Below, piece after piece: positions 19,901 to 26,999 of a DNA stretch of 64,000 nucleotides. The stretch spans positions 24,277,993-24,341,992 of the forward strand of contig OX352307.1 in the NCBI GenBank assembly GCA_947086415.1. The letters are read 5' to 3'. The notes under the pieces are model-generated. The model did no database searches and was not told the DNA's origin. It worked only from the letters and a program-made list of their open reading frames with translations. A program made the translations under genes and the position numbers. The DNA is from Pammene aurita (lineage: Eukaryota > Arthropoda > Insecta > Lepidoptera > Tortricidae). The number at the start of each line of letters is the position of its first letter. The stretch's first letter is position 1.

Positions 19901-22633
19901 AAATTATAGTAGCAAACCATATTTTTTTCAATATTTTCTATTGTCAACTATTTCTTTTAACGTCCAATATCTAACTGAAACCACATTTTTCACAGGCTTT
20001 TTTTCATAGGTTCTTTAAAACATTTTTTAAACCATACACAGACTTTAAAATTTTCATATCAAATCCCGGGGTTAAAAACTATATCCATACTAAGCTTACA
20101 CACCGAAGTCCCGCGAAATGGCACTACCAATTCAGATCACTGGTCATATCTGACGTGGCCAGCTCTTAGACCAGTACCTAATAATGTTACTATAGGTCAG
20201 ATGTTACATCGCAGATCGGTATAAGGTTACACGATTAAAATTATGTTCGATAGTTGGAAAATCAAAAGTGTCATAGGCTTCGAGCAACAATGTGGAGGAG
20301 GTACAGATTCAAACAAGAATTTTACTAAAAATATGGCTCGTGAAAATTTGTAACCGGCCAGTTTTATACCGTAGACTGTCAAAAAAAGTACCGCTACGAG
20401 TCGTTCTTGCGGTACTATTGTGGGGCCATTTTTTTGGGCTGATTAGTATTAAAGTTTGTTGTTTGTAAAGTCTGTTGAAAATAAAAACAAATCAGTACAA
20501 ATCTCGCACTAGGTCTAACGGCATCGATTTACAGCATCAACAAGGGATATACTCGTGTGGATACTTAGTCGTACGTAGCAATTTCACGATCCACATTTAG
20601 AATGTCGCAGTTTTATTACTGGTTTGATAAAGCCACTTACGAGGAGTCATTGCGAAAGTTTCCATATTTATGAGGTTCCATTCAGCGTCGCGTGAAAGAA
20701 GCCAAATTAACTCGTAAAAAAGAACCAAAACCGCGACCCTGAAAGTTTTCGTCAGTTACGTTATAGCCCTTGACGCCGCTAGCTGCTGACTTATGTCATG
20801 ATATAGAAAAAAAATTTTTTTCGTTATACGATTTTTAGTCTAAAGTCTAATTTCACAAGGGCTGGGATTTCCTATTAAGTATGCAATTACATGTGACAGG
20901 AATTACATAGTCCGGTCACAAAGCTGTCGTCTTATTCCCCATTTAACACGTTCACTGTCCGAATCTGACATGTGAACCTTATGGCTTTGTAATAGAGGCT
21001 AGCCGTGGCCCCACATTGGGGGCACGGACAGTGAACGTGTTAAGTGATAAATAAGACAGTAAAATCTCAAAACACACGTTAAAATGGTCTCGTCAATCGC
21101 CTACTAGTTAAGTTAGTTAATTTAAATTAATATAAGGTATTTTAATTCAATCTGATGGAGTTTTTATTTTATTTTATTTAAATGTAATTCTGAATGGGTT
21201 TATACCTGAATAAATTATTTATTTATTTTTTATGTATTATTTAAAACTGAAAACTTATTCTCCTTATGAATTGGTTTTATCTGAAATTTTGCACAAAATT
21301 GAATTCATTTAAAACTTCATCTCTGACAATCCTATAAAGCGTTTAATATAATTAAAAGACACTTACACTTAGGCTAAATACGACAAATTTTTACCTTTCT
21401 AGCCACGTAAAGCCTAGATTATTATCATTGTCATAAGAATTAAACCAACAATTTACAACGTTGTCACCGCACAGGCAATGTCATGGCTTGAACTTGGGCT
21501 CCTAGTAAAGTCCCGGGTGTCTCATGCCCAACTTTGCATAGAAATAATGAAATTAAAACCAAAAAGCTGATGTCTGCGAGGGCTTTACTCTTGCCATTGC
21601 CACGAATTAATAAATCGAGTTATACAATGCGTAACAAAATACTGATAATCCTTTTAAGGACATAATTGGTATCATATTCTAATTATGAAAAACTAAGAAA
21701 ATTTTTTTTTTGCAAAAATAAAAATTGTATGGAGAGTTGGCCGGCTGGGACCACAAGTCCCATACAAAAAAAATTTCGCGGTCACAAAAAGGTCTTTCCT
21801 GCTTTTTCTTAGTCGCAATACGCTCTTAAACGGATCACCAGTATTTGTTACACCCTGTACTAGAAATCATAAATAGCAGTAGAGACAAAATAGTATAAGA
21901 ATGTAGCCAGTTTCGCGTGACTGGGTATAATTTTATTCACGTCCAATGCCGTGCGGAGGTAAAAGAAATGAAAAAGGGTTCGCTAAGAAACGCATTAAAA
22001 GTATTACAACTAAGGCGATAATCGTAATGGTCTCCTATTGTAACTTGTCATTACAGACTGTGCTTTGTTACGCAATGCCGTCTCTTAAAAGTCAAATCAT
22101 TTAGTTATTTGTTTATTCAGATTAATTGTTATTCTATAGTTCTTATATTAAGGCATGATTTCTGGGATAAAAACTATTATTCTAGTATAGGAAGATGAAA
22201 AACAAAGTCCAACGTGGGTCAATTCGGTTCGCACAGGTCGGTTCCATAACACGTACTTAGCATAAATACCGCGAGCCATCCGGTTGGCTCTCGGGCACTG
22301 TATTAACTACGCACCATTGCTTTTACTACGAGTATATGATCAATTGATACTACTACTAGTTACCACTGCTAGACAGCATGTGTTATTGTTAAATTTAAAT
22401 AGCACTCTTAGTGCTTGAAGATGGAGACCTAAGCTCTCCGAAACATGTCGCGCGAAGTGACTAAAGTGACGTGAGTGTAACCGTTATATTTTATAGTGAT
22501 GTGTTATGTATATATCCTCACCTCCGTAGAGTGCAGCTCGAGCTTCGCTGATGATCTCGGCCGAGGTCTTTCGCCGCGGCGGCGCGTAGAAAGGAGCGCC
22601 GCCGGCGCCACGCCGCGCGCCACGATCACTCAT
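1662..22633 (-). CDS. Armc2: ARMC2 orthologue (armadillo repeat-containing protein 2), complete, 17 coding exons
   Basis: Armadillo-repeat protein of motile cilia and flagella. The family is known as a cargo adapter for radial-spoke transport and is needed for sperm flagella; in an insect the expected site is the sperm axoneme (inference). CDS = join of minus-strand exons listed separately, about 817 residues (human about 867). The N-terminus carries the family signature FYAPPRRKTSAEIISEAR (residues 15-32) and RRPFTPREPQ..LFG (about 58-71). The armadillo part runs from about residue 250, with helices such as LAYVLGNMAAGSDQARLN, EAVRALGNLS and LATLNNVTFY. All 16 junctions obey GT-AG and keep phase. 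The start Met is chosen because it gives the family spacing to KTSAEII; an acceptor 11 bp upstream (22,646-22,645) shows a spliced 5' UTR. No frameshift seen. The stop follows an optional donor-like GTCAGT at 1684-1679, so a slightly different C-terminus is possible. Confidence 0.9.
2191..2340 (-). CDS. Armc2: ARMC2 coding exon 16
   Basis: 150 bp, phase 1 at both ends. Encodes ANAACEAVRALGNLSRSQ and LIVLEGVLDALPAFLHH, a textbook armadillo repeat. Acceptor CAACAG, donor GTAACT. Confidence 0.88.
2776..2926 (-). CDS. Armc2: ARMC2 coding exon 15
   Basis: 151 bp, starts phase 0 after TAATATAG. Encodes VQGKETEEGVMDRREELA then TAALATLNNVTFY, the ARMC2 block matching '..EELVINATATINNLSYY' in vertebrates. 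Donor GTATTA is weak. The 2927-8703 intron upstream is filled by the LINE. Confidence 0.85.
3820..5337 (+). CDS. LINE ORF1, nucleic-acid-binding-type protein (505 aa)
   Basis: First ORF of the LINE. Near the N-terminus WKCRVCC may be half of a zinc-finger/PHD-like module: upstream in another frame CSKC can be read, which suggests the true N-terminus was lost by a frameshift near 3,830. The middle is Ser/Thr/Lys-rich with a likely coiled-coil stretch (LMELKAFREETKNSFRAQES). The C-terminal 120 residues (ending KPWRDNFRPQSE) resemble the conserved tail of lepidopteran CR1-type ORF1. Presumed role is RNA binding in the transposition particle. ORF2 overlaps its end by 29 bases in another frame. 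Confidence 0.75.
   Translation: MPAGVTSKRYFLMTMEDKIQWKCRVCCHIPILPISYNIAQHSSTPKEIRSPLKSTVTDNQAEPSSKNSDGLDSTAKIIDVKVLDTPVADITITPNKPLLTAQTEVTTSPTSEWTSPASFITTPNRPTCLLSIDVFRNTLNERLETHRVTILSEMTQKMQPLHSSLSRISELYLNKPDASGQTETVTKSNTSISAVLDPRSASKTPAPQTPKDLLADDTPSILKKRGIYETDSVLMELKAFREETKNSFRAQESKVCDMSLQFKLINLSISSIDEKLKVLKHLTCDVKKLSVGSTLLPQCIDTKELKNSVEHTPELSKKVTHNLTQAPSGTSAPIREKNISALDKCKVNKAALPVAHDLATTVIVDIPTFTSSQPCTSEVDKQDVQNTDGKWHEVESKRSRQLRAKMVRGSAVPGTTFLQAAEKMTYLHLCYVKQGTTEDQVRLHLNNICCSEVVCTVKGLKARGNYASFKIGVPPNFADQVLACENWAQDICIKPWRDNFRPQSE
5309..7741 (+). pseudogene. LINE ORF2: endonuclease plus reverse transcriptase, C-terminally broken
   Basis: Apurinic-like endonuclease at the N-terminus (YYQNVRGLRSK, ALTETFLT, GDFNLSS, DAYHPPLE). 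It is followed by a reverse transcriptase with SAGPDGMPAFLAKD, YRPIAMLSVFGKLFESIV, QHGFRRGRSTTTNH, AYFDFRKAFD, GISQGSTLGP and the catalytic LMFADDIKLF. The frame stops at TSQFNTMHNA, then resumes in another frame as LERIQKKFGRHLYKR (7734-8180). In intact relatives about 40-45 residues lie between these blocks, so an internal deletion with frameshift removed them. The open frame has no ATG near its start, as is common where ORF2 is translated by reinitiation after ORF1. Confidence 0.88.
7734..8180 (+). pseudogene. LINE ORF2 C-terminal remnant, out of frame
   Basis: Reads LERIQKKFGRHLYKRLYGY and later TVLERMGLQVPRANGAVEGA, the usual C-terminal part of CR1-like ORF2 (…RIQ..F.R.L..R…). The frame differs from the upstream RT because of the deletion near 7,740. 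Confidence 0.8.
8641..8680 (-). pseudogene. Partial tandem copy of the start of ARMC2 exon 14
   Basis: On the minus strand, CTACAG is followed by codons for TVRVVNLCLTERA, against TVRVVANLCLTERA in exon 14. All base substitutions between the two are synonymous and one codon is missing. It begins 23 bp after the exon 14 donor. Confidence 0.8.
8704..8832 (-). CDS. Armc2: ARMC2 coding exon 14
   Basis: 129 bp, phase 0 to 0; encodes TVRVVANLCLTERAGRG then LCAAHAERAVRALLACLEL. It fits exactly between VLIK (exon 13) and VQGKE (exon 15) and aligns with 'LTRVLANIAIHPGVGPVLAA' of vertebrate ARMC2. Acceptor GTCTACAG, donor GTAAGG. Confidence 0.87.
9093..9142 (-). CDS. Armc2: ARMC2 coding exon 13 (50 bp)
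   Basis: Small exon encoding GTDMGGSDGSNEDVLIK; 'EDVLIK' is shared with vertebrate ARMC2. Acceptor ATTAAG, donor GTAATT. Confidence 0.85.
9259..9376 (-). CDS. Armc2: ARMC2 coding exon 12
   Basis: 118 bp; encodes IYNEEGGVDVLLTILESY followed by an acidic linker (DSDSDPD). Acceptor GTTGTAG, donor GTAAGA. Confidence 0.87.
9435..9576. mobile_element. Palindromic MITE, family P (copy 1)
   Basis: 142 bp. Ends gtacagtcgc / gcgactgtac, near-palindromic throughout with inner arms 'atatctgaaca'/'tgttcagatat'. Lies in ARMC2 intron 11. Four more copies in this window. Confidence 0.85.
9680..9920. repeat. Dispersed repeat, also at 58,380-58,545
   Basis: Shares 'ccgaaagagaaatcaaagt', 'gcatctcg.tttt' and 'gagacaccgccccctac' in the same order with 58,380-58,545. 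Type unknown; no ends recognised. Confidence 0.6.
10033..10201 (-). CDS. Armc2: ARMC2 coding exon 11
   Basis: 169 bp; encodes SVLSANESCCLWLCGAQ then an alanine-rich helix and LAYVLGNMAAGSDQARLN, matching the family's 'VVFILGNLTAKNNQAR'. Acceptor TTTCCAG, donor GTGAGT. The other frames over this G+C-rich exon are also open and are shadows. Confidence 0.88.
10368..10564 (-). CDS. Armc2: ARMC2 coding exon 10
   Basis: 197 bp; encodes THALYQLTGALRNLASGE and LGELLAALAHHTDR, ending TNVARCL; matches 'LLVQMTATLRNLVD...NIARIFS' of the family. Acceptor ATACAG, donor GTGAAT. Confidence 0.88.
10780..10911 (-). pseudogene. Decayed tandem copy of ARMC2 exon 9
   Basis: Plus-strand 'acgcagcatt.gccttctgacag' and 'ggc.aaatgaagcg' match 11,035-11,100 and 10,936-10,970 of exon 9. 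The copy keeps its own AG (TTTCATAG) only 17 bp after the exon 9 donor. It has lost about 50 internal bases, carries an in-frame stop, and its donor GTAAGTC has become ATAACTC. Confidence 0.75.
10923..11095 (-). CDS. Armc2: ARMC2 coding exon 9
   Basis: 173 bp; encodes ELLVEGCGRADPLSEGECC, then GAGALRFLALEPRLCALAH and HLAALHLKILNNA. Acceptor GTCTTCAG, donor GTAAGT. Directly followed by a dead copy of itself (10,780-10,911). Confidence 0.87.
11268..11370 (-). CDS. Armc2: ARMC2 coding exon 8
   Basis: 103 bp; encodes MRVTGAHLAAACKLVFKIAR then NDKNDHFFRNTNLL, nearly collinear with vertebrate 'LKVSGKNLTSVCKLIFKISRSEKND'. Acceptor GCTTTCAG, donor GTAAGA. Confidence 0.9.
11456..11663 (-). CDS. Armc2: ARMC2 coding exon 7
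   Basis: 208 bp; start of the armadillo region: MTALELAEALAQRSYDVER, LMEALQNVLEK, HIDSDDERVLVAIARAML. Strong polypyrimidine acceptor TGTTTCTTTCAG, donor GTGAGA. Confidence 0.88.
11902..12061 (-). CDS. Armc2: ARMC2 coding exon 6
   Basis: 160 bp; encodes SLSPDPGSTGKRKHFATTKA and YDVGGGYPLGNIPVKHLAV, a low-conservation linker before the armadillo part. Placed by phase and by GT-AG sites (TTCGTAG, GTATTT). Confidence 0.75.
12180..12278 (-). CDS. Armc2: ARMC2 coding exon 5
   Basis: 99 bp, phase 1 at both ends; encodes SKNDHDLSNVISVTLPLGHD and SGYDLSMEPNSK. Acceptor ATGCTTAG, donor GTAAGC. Confidence 0.75.
12690..12800 (+). repeat. Truncated retroelement 3' end (family R)
   Basis: Contains 'agctcaaagaggacccagtg' and 'ccatcaggcgggccgtat' then an A-rich end, as in the longer copies at 26.4 and 31.8 kb. 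Lies in ARMC2 intron 4. Confidence 0.65.
12884..13007 (-). CDS. Armc2: ARMC2 coding exon 4
   Basis: 124 bp; encodes PSRQTTERAGDGWSAFPKLP and HLSGKSKPLHRRNTTGQTT, a basic disordered linker. Acceptor CCCGTCAG, donor GTAAGT. Confidence 0.72.
13204..13345. mobile_element. Palindromic MITE, family P (copy 2)
   Basis: 142 bp, ends gtacagtcgccatc / gatgacgactgtac; same internal arms as the copy at 9,435. In ARMC2 intron 3. Confidence 0.85.
13509..13620 (-). CDS. Armc2: ARMC2 coding exon 3
   Basis: 112 bp; encodes LKYLSLSESSEDARVAGLEE and EINNVLHPDTQNARKKP. Acceptor TTTGTAG, donor GTAAGT. Confidence 0.75.
14335..14862 (+). repeat. Dispersed family A repeat
   Basis: Starts 'accggctaagtgcgagtcgg' and ends 'ggttccgttttttccttt' then 'gaaccctaaaaa'. 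Longer versions lie at 35.3, 43.5 and 46.0 kb. In ARMC2 intron 2. It resembles the microsatellite-associated dispersed repeats common in Lepidoptera. Confidence 0.75.
14964..15105 (-). CDS. Armc2: ARMC2 coding exon 2
   Basis: 142 bp; encodes DMNGASSSAGSGALRPLRTR then RPFTPREPQRVLFGERAR, matching 'RTQRPFTPQEDQRKLFG' of vertebrate ARMC2. Acceptor CTCAACAG, donor GTAAGT. Confidence 0.9.
15328..15367 (-). other. Two-stem RNA-like motif (hammerhead-related?), copy on minus strand
   Basis: Minus strand: CCCG, then TTGACAAC, hairpin GAACGC-TGTAAA-GTGTTC, GAAACGT, then CGGG, so CCCG pairs with CGGG around the hairpin. The GAAACGTC part fits the 3' half of a hammerhead core; the 5' part does not match CTGANGA well. 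A matching copy is at 61,977 on the plus strand. Confidence 0.4.
17837..17885. repeat. Near-perfect hairpin
   Basis: 'ttttccaacgtattta' and its exact reverse complement 'taaatacgttggaaaa' are separated by a few bases. Could be the ends of a tiny foldback element; function unknown. Confidence 0.75.
18449..19519. mobile_element. MITE 'A' interrupted by a hAT-type insertion
   Basis: Left end 'gagctagccacgtcagatat', right end 'tgacgtggccagctc', terminal inverted repeats of about 37 bp. Without the insert it is about 550 bp, matching the uninterrupted copy at 56,871-57,406 (536 bp). The hAT-type element sits inside the right terminal repeat. Confidence 0.85.
18984..19496. mobile_element. Non-autonomous hAT-type element, copy 1
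   Basis: 513 bp. Ends CAGTGATC / GATCACTG, inverted repeats extending through 'ggtagtgccatttc'. Flanked by the 8-bp duplication gtcatatc (18,976-18,983 and 19,497-19,504), the hAT hallmark. No transposase. Confidence 0.9.
19629..20142. mobile_element. hAT-type element, copy 2 (by duplication)
   Basis: 514 bp copy of 18,984-19,496. It moved here by tandem duplication, not transposition, as flanks are duplicated too. Confidence 0.9.
20945..21041. mobile_element. 97-bp TIR element
   Basis: Perfect 17-bp inverted ends aacacgttcactgtccg / cggacagtgaacgtgtt. Related ends (ttaacacattcactgcc) occur at 62,179. Confidence 0.8.
22403..22459 (+). other. Hammerhead-ribozyme-like motif
   Basis: Stem I gtgc/gcgc with an outer cact/agtg helix, core TTGAAGA (consensus CTGANGA), stem II GGAGA/TCTCC, then GAAAC AT GTC, the expected GAAA and cleavage-type GTC around a minimal stem III. 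Departures: C3 is T and one extra T stands before stem II. Penelope-like and related retroelements are known to carry such motifs. 63 bp downstream of the ARMC2 exon 1 donor, on the opposite strand. Confidence 0.45.
22522..22633 (-). CDS. Armc2: ARMC2 coding exon 1 (start codon)
   Basis: Starts ATG at 22,633-22,631; encodes MSDRGARRGAGGAPFYAPPR then RKTSAEIISEARAAL, the most diagnostic ARMC2 segment. Donor GTGAGG. The transcript enters this exon by an acceptor (T-rich run then GTACAG) ending at 22,645, so at least one non-coding exon lies further right and was not located. Confidence 0.92.
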
Positions 22634-23777
22634 TGCCTCCGTTTCTGTACAAAAAAAAAATACTATATATATATAATCTGGCTGGCCAATATGTGCAGGA
22701 ACAGTGGAAATATTAAGCATACTCATCCCTTTATCAGTAACGAGGGTACTAGCGTAAGAAAGAGGTAGTATGATTCTCTCTGTTTATGCTAAAACAAACC
22801 CTGGCTAAACTACATATATCTTTACTTTAAATAGAAAGCTTTTAGAAAAGTCGAGAGCCAAATTTAAGGGTCTGTTTCACCACGCTGACAATTGTCACAA
22901 TTTCCGACGTATCTAAATTACTGGCGTTGTAGACGTCCATAGACTAAAGTGAACGCTTACCATCGACCAGGATATATGCTTATCGTATTTTTCGTCATAA
23001 GATTAGCCTTATTTTATTGTTTCGGAATTTCATAAGTTTCATGACAATTGACGTGTTTTTCGAGACATATACGTAAACACAACACTGTTTACAAAAATAG
23101 TAGATAACAAATGATTTTTTTCTTTAAATATCACGCTGTTTGCAAACAAGCATGCAGACCACCCAATGGTAAGCGGTTTCCGTAGCCTGTGGACGCTGCG
23201 ATTTCAGTAAGAACGATGCTGTTATATGTCGCATATGTCACCTTTGTGAAACAGGGCCATGTGAATGTTTATTAGATATTTTATGGTTTGATTTTTACGT
23301 TATGGTGCAACATTTAATAATCCATCAATGTACCTATACTTCGTTTTTTTTGAGATTAGAAAAACGTTGACAGAACGATGTACAGGGTTCTTTATTAGGC
23401 ACGATAAATGTCACAACTGTCAAAGTGCCTACGCCGTCAGTAAACATACTTAAATATATTTGTATTTGAAGTAAAGCCATGCCTACGTATTTGTAAATGT
23501 TATATTGAGTATTTAACAATATTTTGGTAGTTGTTATATGCACTAAATATTTTATTTTTTATCATTGTTAATGTTCTTGTAAATGTTGCACAATAAAATA
23601 TCTAGAGAAGGAGAGGTTCGCAACGGATGGTTCGATTTTTAAATATTTTCTCGCGTCATCTGTCATTAGTATCTCTCAGCCATACCTAGATAGATTGTAA
23701 TGTTTACAGCTTATTGTGATTCTTATTTAAGTAAAGGTATTTGCTAACTCTATTATTGTGCGTTTGGTTGGAGGGTT

Positions 23778-23927
23778 ATGGAGCAATCAGAGGCAGGCCC
23801 GAGTGGCATACAACAAGAAAAGCCACCTCGTAGTTCACCAAATCTTTTACCATTACCTAAGACAGTTGCTTTATTATTTATTATTATTTATATAATATTA
23901 TTATTGTATAATAAAACTATTAAATAA
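23778..23927 (+). CDS. Short ORF inside TIR element (49 aa), possible transposase remnant
   Basis: Begins MEQSEAGPSGIQQEKPPRSS, a polar disordered start of the sort seen on transposases and DNA-binding proteins, then runs into A+T-rich sequence coding for hydrophobic residues and stops. Not recognised; probably the N-terminal stub of a lost transposase gene. Confidence 0.3.
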   Translation: MEQSEAGPSGIQQEKPPRSSPNLLPLPKTVALLFIIIYIILLLYNKTIK

Positions 23928-23961
23928 CTTTTAGACGCATTTTTATTTACAAAAATTGATT

Positions 23962-24081
23962 AAAACTTAAGATCTAGTTTTTTTTATCAGTATTCACGAA
24001 AATTATTTAATCATAATATGCACATATTATGATTAAATAATTTTCGTGAATACTGATAAAAAAAAATAGATTTTAAGTTTT
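23962..24081. repeat. 120-bp palindrome
   Basis: The inner 43-bp arms (23,978-24,020 and 24,023-24,065) are perfect around a 'ca' centre; outer arms carry a few mismatches (aaacttaagatctag / atagattttaagttt). Confidence 0.9.
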
Positions 24082-25410
24082 CGTTTTAGAACGTACGTGC
24101 GTCACTGTCAGGTCAGTTTTTCATTTTTCACGTGTCTCTAACGTTGGCATACAAAATCTAAAACGAAATTGTGTATTTATTGTTGTGTTGGATTATTTAA
24201 TCTGCAAATTGTTATTATTTTTTCACAAATGTAAACTCTTAGGTAATCATGTTAACTAATCCTCTGTTGGTGTGCTTGCAGTGTGTTTAAATTGAACATT
24301 TAGAACAGGTTGGCAACTACTGTTTCTATGTTTACTCAATTTCTAATCTCAAAAAAAAAACGAAGTATAACCTTAAGTACCTAAGTTGACATGTAATAAT
24401 GACAATCAGATGGACAGTGGGTAAACATAAACAAAACAAATGTCACATACATTATGACCGTTGTTGTATTTGAAATAAAACATTAAAGCCTTATTTGTAA
24501 CTGTTAACATAAACAGACCGGTCCACCGCAAAGTACAAAGGTATAAATTATTCGATTACTAAAACTAGGGCATGGGGAAGGACGCGTCTGCTTGTCTTAT
24601 TGTCTATGGGTAGAAGAACACGCGATTTGTGGTATGTCTGTCGAATTTTCAATTACCGTACCGTAAAATGGGGTGAGCAGGGACAAAACGGAAGTTCAAA
24701 CCTAAATCGAAAATTCTTCTTGCATTTGGCACGTTAATTTTTATACTTAAAAATATTCCGGTCGTATGAATTTTAGGTTTTTACTGATTGCCTGTCGATT
24801 CATTTCGTAATTCAAACGATAAACACAAAATAGCGGGAAATCCCACCTCACCCTGTAGTTGGGGTCAGGAAGAGCCAAGTTAGCAATGAGGTAAATTGCG
24901 AAAATAGCTAAGATGGACACTTTCGGATTAGGAACCTTGACTTTGAAAGAATATTTGATTTACGTAGCGATATGACAACCCAGGTATACAAACACCAACA
25001 CGCCCCTATCATCCCTACTCTCCCCATTCATGACCCACTACCCACGCCATCTCTTCTTACCCTCACGGTACTTTCTGTCCTTGGTTGACTCAGGGTTGCT
25101 TCGCTGAAGACGTCTTCTGTTTGCGGTTATAATTACGAAGTCCTACAATTATTAGACAATTAAAAGCCTAAGTCGCATTTTGCCTACCTTTTTATAGTGA
25201 TATTTTTCTATGTATCCTATGGAGTGCTGCATTTATCTATGATTAAATATTTTATTTATTCAGGGTCGTGTATTATTAATATAATTATACCCATGGACAG
25301 CTACTGGCATGAGAACTGGAAGCTATGTGATTGCACGTGTGTCACCTGCGTGTTAGGACACACGCATTTATATTAATATTATTTATTTTAAATTCCTAGT
25401 TGCATCGTTT

Positions 25411-25915
25411 TTTGGGTTCCGTAGTCAACTAGGAACCTTTATAGTTCGCCATGTCCGTCTATCCGTCCATCCGTCTGTCCGCGGTCTAGCTCAGTGATCG
25501 TTAATTAATCGTGTATTAATCACGCCGACAAAGTGGTAAAACAAAATCTGACAAAATATATTTTTTTAGGGTAGCTCCCGTACACATGAAGTGGGGGTGA
25601 TTTGTTTTTCGCTCCAATCCTATCTTGAGGGATGCCATTAGATGGATCTTTCAAAAAGGATGATCTTCTTAAACAATAGTCGGATAACACTAAATCTCGT
25701 AAATAATAGCTCCGAAAGTTAAAAAAGGGCTCCTCCCATCTAACTTTTGAACCGTGGGTCCAAAAATTTGGAAAAAAATCATGGAAGTGAGGCCTTATAA
25801 GTACTTTCAATTAAAACTATATTGAATGAAATCGGTTGAGCCATTTTTGAGTTATTACTCAAAAAAGCATAGTGAAAGGACATAAGTTCCGCTTAGTAAA
25901 ATGAAGTAAGCGCCG
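25411..25915 (-). repeat. Dispersed family B repeat
   Basis: Starts 'gggttccgtagtcaactagg' followed by 'gtccgtctatccgtccatcc'. The same family, in the other orientation, is at 28,611-29,138. The right end is not certain. Confidence 0.65.
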
Positions 25916-26445
25916 CAAAATATCCCTTAATAAACCTTTTGAAAGTACACTTTATCAAAAACTAGCTGATCCGGCGAACTTCATAACGCCAACAATTTTT
26001 ATTTTATTTCTCCTATATTTTAATAGTTATTCTGCTATTTGGAGCGGAGATAAATCCAAAAAATCAAACATCATTAAAATCAGTTCAGCCGTTCTTGAGT
26101 TATAAATGGTGTAACCAACACGACTTTGTTTTTACAAGCTTTTATAGATATACAAGATGTCCCATAATTTTGCCACACGGCGGAAAAGTGCCCTGAATAT
26201 TGTAGATAGGATTTTACTGAAAGAAGACTTCATTTTGATTTTGAAAACAATTGGAACTGCATTCAAACATTTTTGAAAAATCACCTGCCTTAACCAGGAA
26301 TCGAACCAACGAGTTTTTTTTACGAAATGGTTACTCACTAGGATTATTTTTTCTTGTATAACACAGCCATCTTAAACACTTACAACCATTAAGTTAATGT
26401 TTAAATTATAAAATGGGCTGCATAAGCCAGACAAACGTTCAAATC

Positions 26446-26891
26446 GGACCCGGGGTATGTCCTTAAACTACGTCCGGACTTGGGTATGTCCTTAAACTAT
26501 GCCAAAAAGAGAGGTATGGGCACTGCGAATGGCATCTCGCTTAGTGTGGTAGGGCACGTTCAGTGAATGTCATCTCGCTCAAATCTGGAGCAGAGCCCGA
26601 CTGGGGAAGTACCTCCACCTTACAGAAAACCACAGCCAAATAGCACTAGACCCTACTCATAGTGTTGTGTTCCTGCTGGTGAGTAAGGTTGCCAAAGAGC
26701 TCAAAGAGGACCCAGTGTGTTGACAATGAGGGACCCTCTTGTTCCTTTAGCCGTCAACACAGTGAATCCTCCTTTTTGTAAAGGGTCGGCAACGCGCATG
26801 TGACTCCTGTGGAGTTACAGGCGTCCATAGGTTACGGTAGCTGCTTACCATCAGGCAGGCCGTATGCTTGTTTGCCACCGTCGTAGTATAA

Positions 26892-26936
<45 letters not shown>
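26446..26936 (+). repeat. Family R retroelement 3' end with TA microsatellite tail
   Basis: Near-identical to 31,826-32,276: 'ggtatgtccttaaactacg' to 'gtttgccaccgtcgtagtat', then A10 and (ta)n at 26,899-26,936. An internal direct repeat 'tatgtccttaaacta' occurs twice. Probably a 5'-truncated LINE or LINE-derived SINE. Confidence 0.7.
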
Positions 26937-26940
<4 letters not shown>

Positions 26941-26999
26941 TTAATTACGCATCCCATTGAAATCTAATTTTAACCCTCACGCACTAAGCAATCACTTGG

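Larger units (their letters stand above)
18956..20246. repeat. 645-bp tandem duplication
   Basis: Unit 1 is 18,956-19,600 and unit 2 is 19,601-20,246. They appear identical apart from a one-base T-run difference, so the event is recent. Each unit contains the MITE right end plus the whole hAT-type element. Confidence 0.92.
15106..22521 (-). other. ARMC2 intron 1 (7.4 kb), repeat-filled
   Basis: GT-AG intron between exons 1 and 2. Holds an A+T-rich stretch with recurrent 'ctataaaag' boxes (16.4-17.4 kb), a 16-bp-stem hairpin, a MITE with nested hAT element and its tandem duplicate, and a 97-bp TIR element. The open frames at 15.5-15.9, 16.8, 17.4, 18.1 and 19.3 kb show no recognisable domain and are not called. 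Confidence 0.8.
23336..24369. mobile_element. TIR element with a long central palindrome
   Basis: Ends 'atacttcgttttttttgaga' and its reverse complement (about 26-bp inverted repeat, differing by poly-T length). It encloses a short ORF (23,778) and a 120-bp palindrome (23,962-24,081). No target duplication identified. Confidence 0.6.
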
